Shown one piece after another: positions 1-7,568 of a stretch of DNA of 11,198 nt. The stretch's first letter is position 1. Each line of letters begins with the position of its first letter. The stretch is from JBFLVQ01 sp040758525 (GTDB taxonomy: Bacteria; Acidobacteriota; Blastocatellia; Chloracidobacteriales; JADJPF01): NCBI GenBank assembly GCA_040758525.1, contig JBFLVQ010000283.1, forward strand, positions 1 through 11,198, read 5' to 3'. The notes beneath the pieces are model-generated. The model had not been told where the DNA came from and made no database searches. It saw only the letters and a list, made by a program, of their open reading frames with translations. Both the position numbers and the translations under genes were made by a program.

Positions 1-452
1 AATTACTAGCCTTTATGGGTCTGGATGGCGAGCGTAAAAAGCTGATTGTTGACTATTCACATGGTATGAAGAAGAAGGTAGCACTGGCAGCGGCATTGAT
101 TCACTCGCCTAAGGTACTGTTTCTTGATGAGCCATTCGAAGGGGTTGATGCTATTGCTGCCAAGACAATGAAGGATATGTTACAAGCTATGATTGCACGC
201 GGCGCAACAATCTTTCTCACCTCACATGTGCTTGATATTGTCGAACGCCTATGCTCACACGTAGGAATAATCAATCGTGGTGTGCTGGTAGCACAAGGAT
301 CATTAGATGAACTGCGTGCTGGAGTAGAGATGAAGTATGTTTTCAAGGATCGCACGGTAGAGAGTAAGCTTACCCTTGAAGAGATCTTTGTTGAGATAGT
401 TGGCGATACATCAGCGCGTTTGGAGCAGGCACTGGCATGGTTGGCAGAATGA
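1..452 (+). CDS. ABC transporter ATP-binding protein, C-terminal part (5' end outside window)
   Basis: This is the C-terminal half of an ABC ATPase that energises export together with the next gene's permease. The frame is open to the left edge: codons from base 3 read LLAF before the first Met at 15, so that Met is internal and the Walker A part lies outside the window. Visible motifs, in order, are a divergent signature (YSHGMKKK instead of LSGGQ), Walker B with catalytic Glu (VLFLDEP), a D-loop (EGVDA) and the H-loop His (LTSHVLD). The divergent SHGM signature is typical of ATPases paired with ABC-2-like exporters. The tail carries LTLEEIFVEIVGD, common at the end of this class. The TGA at 450-452 overlaps the permease start. 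The transported substrate cannot be read from the sequence. Confidence 0.93.
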   Translation, partial: LLAFMGLDGERKKLIVDYSHGMKKKVALAAALIHSPKVLFLDEPFEGVDAIAAKTMKDMLQAMIARGATIFLTSHVLDIVERLCSHVGIINRGVLVAQGSLDELRAGVEMKYVFKDRTVESKLTLEEIFVEIVGDTSARLEQALAWLAE

Positions 453-2161
453 TAGAACAGATAGGGCTTATTCTTAAACTGCAATGGACACTATTTAAGA
501 ATTCGCTACGTTGGCGAACCAATCTGGTAGAGTTGATTGCACGATTGGTCTTTATCCCTATTCTGCTGCTCGTCGATATTGGCATAGGTTTAGGGATAGC
601 GGTGTTAACATATCGCTTTTATGGCTCTGAATATGAGTTACTGATCTTTTCTATTGTCTTCAGTGGTGTACTGGTTTATTGGCAATTAATACCCCTATTG
701 ACAACATCATTTAGCGAACGGCTCAACATAGCACGATTTCGTATCTTTCCTATCTCTACTGGTAGCCTTTTTATTCTAGATTTGATGATAGGGTTCTTTG
801 ATATAACAGCACTCTCAACATATTTACCGATGTTGGGAGTTTTGGTTGGTATTGCGTTAAAATCACCTATGTCGCTACCGATTGCGGCAGCTTTTGTCTT
901 GCTTTTTCTTATCTTCAATTTAGCCTGTGCGCGCTACCTACAAAACTTGATGGAACAGTTCTTGGCTAGCCGCCGCCGTAAGGAGATCTTTGTCTTCTTG
1001 ATCTTTATGCTGTTTTTTGTGCCACAAGCCGCCTATTTTCTTGCTAGCGGCAAAGGTGGATTACGACGTTCTTCACAGCTAAATTCTACCGATTTAAATA
1101 TATACAAGCAGCGAGTGGAGATCTTCTTACGCTATATCGCCTGGACTCCGCCAGGTGTTATTGCGCGTGGGCTTGCTGGGGCTAGAAAAACACTAGCAAC
1201 CCAGGCAGGTCTATGTGTAATTGCACTAGTGTATGCGGCGGCAGCTCTTGGGCTTGCTTATCGTGACCTGGATAACGATTTTTATGGACGACCATCCTGG
1301 TGGCAGCATTTATCAATCAGATTCAAGAGTGTCAAATCACCTCCTACAGTCTCGGCGCAACCTCTTGCTACACCTGCTCATTTGACGGCGAGTATATCTG
1401 GAACGAATGTGAGTAACTGGCGCTGGCCTCTGCTGACCTCGCCGCGTGCTGCAATTATAGAGAAGGAGTTGAAATATTTTTATCGTAGTCCACGTACATT
1501 GATGACGCTTATTGGACCTGTGCTTGCTTCTCTTGTCTTTATACTGCCTTTGCGTGCAGTTAATGCAAAGATTCTCTCCTCCGAGTTTATTCTTGCAGGG
1601 ATGAGCTACTACTCATTACTAGCAGCTTCACAGATCTTTAGTAACTCTTTCTGCTTTGATTGGCATGGAGCAAAGATGTACTATCTTGCCCCTGTGTTAG
1701 GGCGTGATGTCTTGATCGCAAAGAACTTGGCCGCCAGTCTAATTGTCGCGATACAAACATTGGTGCTAGCGCTTGGTTTTCATTATGTAATTGCTCCACT
1801 GACACTGCCGATACTTCTCAATAGTCTGTTTGTTACCCTGATAGGGCTTCTCGCCATGCTAATAGTGGGAAACTATGTCTCAATCTTTTATCCACAGTCA
1901 GGAGATTTCATAAAACTATCTGGGCAGAAACACTCTGGATTAGCATCAATGGTGAACCTTGCCATCATGGGAGGAGTTTTTACCTTGGTTGCGCTTGGTC
2001 CTCTCTGTGGTTACCTGCTACAGTCGCAATGGGTTATTTATTTGATCTTTACCTTAGAGTTAATCATCACTGCCGTGCTCTATTATATTTTCATTGGGCG
2101 CGCTGCAGAAACTTTCCAAGCGCGCGCCGAACAACTTCTTGGTAGGCTCATTTCGAGTTAA
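437..2161 (+). CDS. ABC-2-like transporter permease
   Basis: This is the membrane subunit of the ABC exporter whose ATPase ends just upstream. The 574 residues contain about 11-12 hydrophobic segments, near 37-60, 68-90, 111-140, 146-167, 184-203, 254-275, 355-375, 383-402, 427-455, 457-486, 503-528 and 532-553. A hydrophilic loop at about 278-340 separates two halves. After it come a charged EKELKYFYRSPR stretch (342-353) and a FDWHGAKMYYLAP stretch (407-419), both in keeping with large permeases of this exporter class. Two starts are possible. ATG 437 has GGAG at 422-425, 11 nt away. ATG 449 (M5) forms an ATGA overlap with the ATPase stop, which suggests translational coupling. The gene ends 24 bp from the convergent molybdoenzyme gene, with no terminator-like hairpin between them. 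Substrate unknown. Confidence 0.9.
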   Translation: MVGRMIEQIGLILKLQWTLFKNSLRWRTNLVELIARLVFIPILLLVDIGIGLGIAVLTYRFYGSEYELLIFSIVFSGVLVYWQLIPLLTTSFSERLNIARFRIFPISTGSLFILDLMIGFFDITALSTYLPMLGVLVGIALKSPMSLPIAAAFVLLFLIFNLACARYLQNLMEQFLASRRRKEIFVFLIFMLFFVPQAAYFLASGKGGLRRSSQLNSTDLNIYKQRVEIFLRYIAWTPPGVIARGLAGARKTLATQAGLCVIALVYAAAALGLAYRDLDNDFYGRPSWWQHLSIRFKSVKSPPTVSAQPLATPAHLTASISGTNVSNWRWPLLTSPRAAIIEKELKYFYRSPRTLMTLIGPVLASLVFILPLRAVNAKILSSEFILAGMSYYSLLAASQIFSNSFCFDWHGAKMYYLAPVLGRDVLIAKNLAASLIVAIQTLVLALGFHYVIAPLTLPILLNSLFVTLIGLLAMLIVGNYVSIFYPQSGDFIKLSGQKHSGLASMVNLAIMGGVFTLVALGPLCGYLLQSQWVIYLIFTLELIITAVLYYIFIGRAAETFQARAEQLLGRLISS

Positions 2162-2185
2162 TTCTTATCTCAAACTGGCGTTAAT

Positions 2186-5008
2186 CTAATCCTCAATCAG
2201 ATAGGCTTCTGGAGCAGGTTTGACGGCACGTGGAAACCAACGTGGCCGTCGCAATCGCTCTGGTCCTGGCGCTGGTCGTGTATGCACTAACCATTGTTGG
2301 TAGATATCATGCGACTTAGTAGTATCAACCATAATATCGCCATAGCGATCATCAGCGCCTGGAAGCATGATTTTTACTTTTTGATGCCAGCAATGCATAC
2401 CACTAACAGGATCTGGATGAACAGGGAAAGTTAAGTTTTGGTGTACCCCTGCATCACTCCACCAAATATGCTCTGATTCGGGATCCTCACTAACAAATGG
2501 CTCGATCGGTTTGATCTGACGCATACGCCATTTTCCTTCTCCTCGCCGTTCTAGATCGACAAGCGCAGAGGCCCAACGTTCGCCGCCTTGGTCATCCTGT
2601 AGACGCCAGCGACCCAAGTGGTGTGAGCAGGCAATTACGCCAGGTCTGATACCTTCGGTTACCCATACACGATTAATAAAATAACCAATTTCAGTTTCAA
2701 CCTTTATCAATTCACCGGTCTTAACACCCAAACGGGTAGCGTCTTGAGAATGTATCCAGACCGGATTACTGTGAGAGATCTCATTAAGCCATTTTGAATT
2801 TCCTGAACGTGTATGTATCAATGTTGGTAGACGGAAAGTAGGTACAAGCACCATCTCACCTTTCGCGGCATCGATATTCTCCCAGTGTACATGGCTGCGT
2901 ATGTAACTGGGCATCACATATTCAGGCCAGTGCCAATCTTGCATTGTCTGCGAGTAGAGTTCTAGCTTGCGTGAAGGAGTGGGAAAGCCGACCAGTGGAT
3001 GACCATCAATCATTACACCAATGGCAGCACCTGTGGGTTTAGTAATGATGCCGGTCTGCTCGTCTATTTTTGTGCCAGCAAGTTCAGGCTCATTCAATTC
3101 ATGCTCATGTTTTTCATAGACATTCTTTTCAACCTCGAAGGCAGCATACTTACGCATATAGGCTAATGGAGTCATTCCTTGCTCAGCGGCCTTCTCTTTT
3201 AGTCCAGGTACACTATTTTCAAAGATCCAACGATAATAGTCTTCTACAGTCATCTTCTCGCCAGCTCGATAGGGCGATTCGAAATGGCGCCTAATACCTA
3301 ACGCGCCATCTGGATCTATACGCCAAGAGAGTTCAGTCCAGAATTCATCCTCTTCCCAGACTTCACCAGGGTTGGCTTGATAGGTAGCTTGAAACTTTTC
3401 TCCTAACTTCTCACGTGCGATGCGTAATACTGGTTGGCGGAATCCTATCCAACTACCTGAGTGTGTCTCTTGACTCTGTAGATCGTGGCGTTCTGCGCCC
3501 AATCCCATTGGCAGCACATAATCAGCAAACCAGGCAGTCTCGTTCCATACTGGGGTAAGCGCAACATGCAGATCCACGAGCGATTCATCTAATAACGCTT
3601 CTAGCCAGCTAAGACCATCTGGGTTAGTCCATACAGGGTTATAGACACGGGTAAAGTAGACACTGAGACGACCACGTCCGGTCTTAAGAAAATGTGGTAG
3701 TAGAAAACTCATTTCGTGATGCGCTAGTGGATATTCACGAGGATAGAGTAGTTCGTTCCAAAGAGATTGTGGCATAGGTTTATTGGGTGGTGTGGGGACA
3801 AATTTATCCCAGGTATTGGGCGATACCCCACCCTTACTGCCAATGCTGCCAGTAAGCACATTAAGGAATTCTAAACAGCGTGCTACTTGCCAACCTCCTA
3901 GATTACCAGCCGCAGCATTACGCCAGACATGTGTGGCAAAGGCTGTACCTGCTGCAGCGATCTCACGCGCAATGGTACGAATCGTATTAGCGGCAATACG
4001 TGTTTCACGCTCTGCTGACTCTGGTGTGAAATCACGATACTCCGCTTTTAATGCACTGACGAAATTATCAAAAGTAGACTCCTGCTGAGGATGGCGCACA
4101 CGCATATATTCCTGCCAATTAACCCAGCGCCGTACAAAATCACGATTGAAAAGATCTTCAGCAATGATCACTTGAGCCATTGCTAGTAACAATGCTGCCT
4201 CTGTGCCAGGCCAGGGCGAGAGCCAATAATCGGCTAACGAAGCAGTATTAGAGAGTCGCACATCAATCACAGCAAGCTTTGCACCTGCCATCTTTGCCTC
4301 AATAATACGTTGTGCATGCGGATTAAAATAATGGCCAGTCTCCAGATGTGAACTGAGTAATAGGATAAATTTAGCATTAGCATGATCTGGAGAGGGTCGG
4401 TCTGAACCTTGCCAGAGTGTATAACCAAGTCGTGCTGCGGCTGAGCAGACGTTGGTATGACTGTTATGGCCATCTATTCCCCAGGCTTGTAGTACACGAT
4501 CCATATAACCATCATGACCGGGGCGACCAACGTGATACATAACTTCATGATGACGTTTTTCTTGAAAGGCTTTACGTATACGGCTAGCAATATCATTAAG
4601 CGCGCTATCCCAACTTACTTGTTCCCATTCACCATCACCACGCTTACCCTTACGTCGTAGGGGATGTAGTATACGCTCAGGATCGTTGATCTGATTGATT
4701 GTCGCCGGCCCCTTAGCGCAATTACGTCCACGACTACCTGGGTGTAGAGGATTACCCTCGAATTTACGTATTTGCATCGTGGCTTTATCGATATAAGCTA
4801 GCAAGCCACAGGCTGCCTCACAATTAAAGCAGATAGTTGGGACAAGCATATAGCGGCGCTCTATACGCGCTGGCCACTGCGTCGCTTCATATTCAACCCA
4901 ATCATCCCAGCGATCTGAGGGTGGATAGCTGGTCAATTGTGTAGTTGGGCATGCCTGCTCCCTAGCTGGTTCGTGGGATTGAAATAGTCTTTTAATAAAA
5001 GTGAACAT
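2186..5008 (-). CDS. Molybdopterin-dependent oxidoreductase, catalytic subunit (DMSO reductase superfamily; Psr/Soe-like)
   Basis: This is the catalytic subunit of a bis-molybdopterin (Mo or W) enzyme of 940 residues, a usual size for SoeA- or PsrA-like proteins. An N-terminal [4Fe-4S] site is formed by C60, C63, C67 and C97, followed by Lys99, which is common in electron-relay positions. The probable metal ligand is C188 in SHTNVCSAA; a Cys ligand fits the Psr, Phs, Soe and formate dehydrogenase groups rather than Ser-ligated DMSO reductases. Other cofactor-binding stretches are VYNPVWTNPDG (455-465) and NETAWFADYVLP (489-500). The C-terminal molydopterin-binding domain spans about 718-875 and ends in GMHCWHQK (870-877). 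There is no twin-arginine signal or N-terminal hydrophobic segment, so the protein is predicted to be cytoplasmic. The start is supported by AGG at 5019-5021, 10 nt upstream. It lies 39 bp downstream of its ferredoxin/NrfD partner in the same operon. The substrate is not determined: sulfite, polysulfide, thiosulfate and formate-type enzymes share this fold. Confidence 0.93.
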   Translation of the reverse strand: MFTFIKRLFQSHEPAREQACPTTQLTSYPPSDRWDDWVEYEATQWPARIERRYMLVPTICFNCEAACGLLAYIDKATMQIRKFEGNPLHPGSRGRNCAKGPATINQINDPERILHPLRRKGKRGDGEWEQVSWDSALNDIASRIRKAFQEKRHHEVMYHVGRPGHDGYMDRVLQAWGIDGHNSHTNVCSAAARLGYTLWQGSDRPSPDHANAKFILLLSSHLETGHYFNPHAQRIIEAKMAGAKLAVIDVRLSNTASLADYWLSPWPGTEAALLLAMAQVIIAEDLFNRDFVRRWVNWQEYMRVRHPQQESTFDNFVSALKAEYRDFTPESAERETRIAANTIRTIAREIAAAGTAFATHVWRNAAAGNLGGWQVARCLEFLNVLTGSIGSKGGVSPNTWDKFVPTPPNKPMPQSLWNELLYPREYPLAHHEMSFLLPHFLKTGRGRLSVYFTRVYNPVWTNPDGLSWLEALLDESLVDLHVALTPVWNETAWFADYVLPMGLGAERHDLQSQETHSGSWIGFRQPVLRIAREKLGEKFQATYQANPGEVWEEDEFWTELSWRIDPDGALGIRRHFESPYRAGEKMTVEDYYRWIFENSVPGLKEKAAEQGMTPLAYMRKYAAFEVEKNVYEKHEHELNEPELAGTKIDEQTGIITKPTGAAIGVMIDGHPLVGFPTPSRKLELYSQTMQDWHWPEYVMPSYIRSHVHWENIDAAKGEMVLVPTFRLPTLIHTRSGNSKWLNEISHSNPVWIHSQDATRLGVKTGELIKVETEIGYFINRVWVTEGIRPGVIACSHHLGRWRLQDDQGGERWASALVDLERRGEGKWRMRQIKPIEPFVSEDPESEHIWWSDAGVHQNLTFPVHPDPVSGMHCWHQKVKIMLPGADDRYGDIMVDTTKSHDIYQQWLVHTRPAPGPERLRRPRWFPRAVKPAPEAYLIED

Positions 5009-5035
5009 AGATTCTTTTCCTACATTAAAATGTGT

Positions 5036-5055
5036 CTAGCTAACAGGCTAGCTAA
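5036..5055. repeat. Short direct repeat at the operon junction
   Basis: CTAGCTAA occurs at 5036-5043 and again at 5048-5055. The second copy covers the stop codon of the ferredoxin/NrfD gene. The same bases also form a small inverted repeat, CTAGC (5036-5040) against GCTAG (5047-5051), with a 6-nt loop. It is too weak to be a terminator and sits between two genes likely to share a transcript. Function is unknown and it may be chance. Confidence 0.3.
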
Positions 5056-6580
5056 GTGGTATCGCCTGTCCTACCTTGATCCAGAGCGCTTCATACAGAA
5101 GCAAACCGGCCAATGCTACCAGGCTGGCAATAGTGATACTCGCTGGTGCTGCCAATAGCGCTAATGCAGCAGGTAGTAATGCGCCCGCAGTGACTGCGCC
5201 ACCCCAGAACCAGCTACGGTAAGGCCCACGTGTAAGTAGCGCACAGGCACGTGCAGCATCGCCAAGTTGACGTTTACTAGGTGTAGGCGAATGGCTCAAT
5301 ACTTCTGCTAGCATTATCGTGATATGTACGATTAATCCTAATGGAAGCAGTATGCTGAGATAACCTATAGGCAGAGTTGGTAGCAATGGCGCTGCCAATC
5401 CAAACGTAGCAGCGCCAGCCACTAATGCCTGAGCGGCAAGATGTGGTGTGGTTAGCCTGCTTTGCCAAAAATCCCGTCCTTCTGCTTGTGCAAAAAGAAA
5501 GCCGCTGTAGATTGCTGCCATTATGGCTAACAATATGCCCGGCAGTGCCAACCAGTAAGCAACTTGTATATAACCAGTAAACAGTGCTAGCCAGCAGAGA
5601 CCAGAGACACCAGTAAAAAAGACCAGAATATAAGCGCCGATCGCTAGCCACGAACGCCATTGTGGCTTTAGCAGAATATTTAAGAAGCGATCTGGTCGCT
5701 TGAGATCAACCACTAGTAAGATCGCTGTGAGCATTTGAAAGATCAGTGAAATAGTAGTGCCGATCTGCAAGGCTGCTTGCATCTCTTTAGTCTCTGACCA
5801 AGCAAACATAGCTGCAGGAAGCAGAAATGTGCCTGCTGCGATCGACTTGGTCCATAGGTAGCTATAGACACGCCAACCCCAAGGCCGCTCGTGTGGTACA
5901 TCATAAGCGGTGCGTATACTCTTCTCTTGGGCTTCGGCAATAAATTGCTGTAGGTCTATTGCTGCACCGTGTGCTGCACCGGGCTGTGACCACATATAGA
6001 TAGGAGGACGCTGTTGCAGCTCTGGCCGTAGTGCATTCTTATGCGAGCCCAGGTAATAGAGCTTAGGTTGTGTACCTTGCTCTGGCTTGCGTACCATTGC
6101 ACGCTCGCGCTGTAGTAGTTGTGTGATCGGTGTATTGGGATTGTCTAGATCCCCAGCAACAATTGCCTGTTCTGGACAGACAATCACACAGGCGGGTTCA
6201 AGCCCAACCTCAACACGGTGTGCACAGTAATTACACTTCTCTGCTGTATTAGTGTAGGGGTTGATATAGAGCGCGTCATAAGGGCAAGCCTGCATACAAG
6301 CCTTACAGCCTATACAGCGCCCGGCATCAAAATCGACAATACCATCTGTGCGTGTATAGAGTGCAGTAACCGGGCAGATGCGTACACAGGGGGCATTATC
6401 ACAGTGGTTGCAGCGCAATACAGCAAAATGGCGTTGTGTATTAGGGAAATGTCCACTCTCGATATATTTTACCCAGGTGCGGAAGTTGCCAAGTGGTACT
6501 GAGTTCTCAGATTTACAAGCTACTGTGCAGGCATGGCAGCCGATACACTTACGTTGATCTATGATAAAACCATAGCGCAT
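5048..6580 (-). CDS. Fused 4x[4Fe-4S] ferredoxin / NrfD-like quinone-reactive membrane anchor (B-C fusion)
   Basis: This is the electron-transfer and membrane subunit of the molybdoenzyme encoded just downstream. Residues 1-140 form a DmsB/PsrB-type ferredoxin with sixteen cysteines in four clusters: C12/15/18/22, C57/60/65/69, C89/92/95/99 and C116/119/131/135. A linker (about 140-235) leads into an NrfD/PsrC domain with about eight helices, near 240-260, 271-292, 309-332, 341-365, 381-400, 405-428, 457-477 and 481-501. Conserved-looking stretches include RPWGWRVYSYLWTKS, DLKRPDRF and FAQAEGRDFW. In most characterised relatives B and C are separate proteins, so the fusion is notable. The start is set at 6580 (510 residues) because GAGGT at 6593-6589 lies 8 nt upstream and MRYGFIIDQRKCIGC is the usual family N-terminus. 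An upstream in-frame ATG at 6595 overlaps that ribosome site and is less likely. The protein probably passes electrons between the Mo subunit and the quinone pool from the cytoplasmic face. Confidence 0.93.
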   Translation of the reverse strand: MRYGFIIDQRKCIGCHACTVACKSENSVPLGNFRTWVKYIESGHFPNTQRHFAVLRCNHCDNAPCVRICPVTALYTRTDGIVDFDAGRCIGCKACMQACPYDALYINPYTNTAEKCNYCAHRVEVGLEPACVIVCPEQAIVAGDLDNPNTPITQLLQRERAMVRKPEQGTQPKLYYLGSHKNALRPELQQRPPIYMWSQPGAAHGAAIDLQQFIAEAQEKSIRTAYDVPHERPWGWRVYSYLWTKSIAAGTFLLPAAMFAWSETKEMQAALQIGTTISLIFQMLTAILLVVDLKRPDRFLNILLKPQWRSWLAIGAYILVFFTGVSGLCWLALFTGYIQVAYWLALPGILLAIMAAIYSGFLFAQAEGRDFWQSRLTTPHLAAQALVAGAATFGLAAPLLPTLPIGYLSILLPLGLIVHITIMLAEVLSHSPTPSKRQLGDAARACALLTRGPYRSWFWGGAVTAGALLPAALALLAAPASITIASLVALAGLLLYEALWIKVGQAIPLS

Positions 6581-6588
6581 ATAGATGG

Positions 6589-6593
6589 ACCTC
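6589..6593 (-). promoter_or_regulatory. Ribosome binding site that fixes the ferredoxin/NrfD start
   Basis: The minus strand reads GAGGT, 8 nt before ATG 6580. The alternative ATG at 6595-6593 shares its final G with this site. Using the alternative would add only five residues (MRSIY) in front of the normal family start. Confidence 0.7.
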
Positions 6594-6609
6594 ATTACGA
6601 AGTTAGCCG

Positions 6610-6639
6610 ATTATAATCAGGCTTGCCATGATAGGACAA
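6610..6639 (-). promoter_or_regulatory. Predicted sigma-70-type promoter of the ferredoxin/NrfD - molybdoenzyme operon
   Basis: On the minus strand there is a perfect -10 TATAAT (6615-6610) and a -35-like TTGTCC (6639-6634), with an 18-bp spacer. The predicted transcript start near 6603 gives a leader of about 23 nt that includes the GAGGT site. The -10 sits inside a perfect 10-bp palindrome, GATTATAATC (6609-6618), so the plus strand also reads TATAAT (6612-6617). No convincing plus-strand -35 is seen at 16-18 bp. Confidence 0.6.
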
Positions 6640-6658
6640 TCAACCTCTGCCAAAGCCT

Positions 6659-6685
6659 TACTTGTACTAGCAGCGCATACTTGTA
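6659..6685 (+). repeat. Tandem TACTTGTA direct repeat upstream of the exporter gene
   Basis: TACTTGTA occurs at 6659-6666 and 6678-6685, a 19-bp period. The pair lies directly upstream of the predicted -35 of the exporter promoter, where an activator or response regulator could bind. The role is inferred from position only. Confidence 0.35.
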
Positions 6686-6715
6686 TTGGACATTTGTTGA
6701 GACAGGGTATATAAC
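6686..6715 (+). promoter_or_regulatory. Possible promoter of the TauE/SafE - exonuclease III pair
   Basis: The -35-like TTGGAC (6686-6691) and the -10-like TATAAC (6710-6715) are 18 bp apart. The predicted transcript start is near 6722. That is very close to ATG 6729 but leaves a normal leader for ATG 6777, so this site bears on which start is used. The match to consensus is moderate. Confidence 0.35.
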
Positions 6716-6728
6716 AAGGATGTCGCAG

Positions 6729-7568
6729 ATGTACGAGTGGTTTTGGCAGAGTGTATATTGGGAGTGCACAAGATCAATGAGCGCTTATTTGTGGCTGATC
6801 CCGATCGGGTTTGTTGTGGGGGCATTCGGCACGATTATAGGTGTAGGTGGGGGGTTTCTCTTAGTGCCGGTGTTATTGCTCTTCTATCCCGAACAGAGTA
6901 CTGAGACAATTACCAGCATCTCGCTCGCGGTAGTCTTCTTTAATGCTCTATCTGGGTCACTTGCCTATGCACGTATGGGGCGTATCAATTATCGTTTTGG
7001 AGTATGGTTTTCGCTTGCTACTGTGCCAGGCGCGATCTTAGGAGTGCTTACTACACCTTTCTTTCCTAGGCGTGCCTTTGAGGCGATCTTCGGTTTCTTT
7101 ATGGTATTATTAGCAGCCTTCTTGTTGCTGCGTTTTAATAATGAGCAGAACACGCAAGAGTATAAGGCGGCCAATAGGGCAAGCAATTCCAATAAAGAAC
7201 CCAGGAATCTTGGTAGAGGGATAGTCTTCAGTCTATTTATCGGCTATATTTCCAGTGTATTGGGAATTGGTGGTGGTATTCTGCATGTGCCTACGATGGT
7301 GACATTGCTCAATTTCCCTGTACATATTGCAACTGCGACTTCGCAATTTACCTTAGCAATCATGGCCTTTACCGGCACGGTCGGTCATATTGCGCTAGGA
7401 ACTTTTCAGCAAAGTATACGAGAAACGGTTGCGCTTGCGGTTGGCGCCTTGCTTGGCGCTCCTATTGGTGCACGCTTCTCCAACCGATTGGAAGCAGGCT
7501 GGATTATGCGCAGCCTGGCTATTACATTAGGATTTGTCGGTATTAGGATTTTTCTTAAAGCTCTATGA
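6729..7568 (+). CDS. TauE/SafE family membrane anion exporter (putative sulfite/organosulfonate exporter)
   Basis: This is an integral membrane transporter of the TSUP (TauE/SafE, COG0730) family, whose characterised members move sulfite, sulfoacetate and similar sulfur anions out of the cell. The family's internal duplication is visible. IGVGGGFLLVP in the first half (GVGGG near residues 38-42) is matched by LGIGGGILHVP in the second (GIGGG near 179-183), each followed by several helices. A hydrophilic loop at about 134-162 separates the halves. The frame is open back to ATG 6585, but that start would overlap the divergent gene's leader. ATG 6729 is preferred because AAGGA (6716-6720) lies 8 nt upstream. 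ATG 6777 (263 residues) is a strong alternative that places GVGGG at the position usual for the family. The stop overlaps the next gene by ATGA. Divergent orientation beside a molybdoenzyme operon hints at sulfur oxyanion handling; the substrate is inferred. Confidence 0.88.
   Translation: MYEWFWQSVYWECTRSMSAYLWLIPIGFVVGAFGTIIGVGGGFLLVPVLLLFYPEQSTETITSISLAVVFFNALSGSLAYARMGRINYRFGVWFSLATVPGAILGVLTTPFFPRRAFEAIFGFFMVLLAAFLLLRFNNEQNTQEYKAANRASNSNKEPRNLGRGIVFSLFIGYISSVLGIGGGILHVPTMVTLLNFPVHIATATSQFTLAIMAFTGTVGHIALGTFQQSIRETVALAVGALLGAPIGARFSNRLEAGWIMRSLAITLGFVGIRIFLKAL

Noticed and set aside
2098..2125. GC-rich inverted repeat GCGCGCT / AGCGCGC near the permease 3' end
   Set aside because: It lies inside the permease coding region, encodes a normal C-terminus, and has no T-run on either strand, so it is not supported as a terminator.
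3783..4088. Plus-strand ORF of 101 codons inside the molybdoenzyme gene
   Set aside because: It is antisense to a clearly conserved coding region and has no recognisable domain; it is a shadow frame.
6585..6728. N-terminal extension of the exporter frame back to ATG 6585
   Set aside because: It would overlap the divergent operon's leader and promoter, is unlike the family N-terminus, and lacks a ribosome site; the start is placed downstream.
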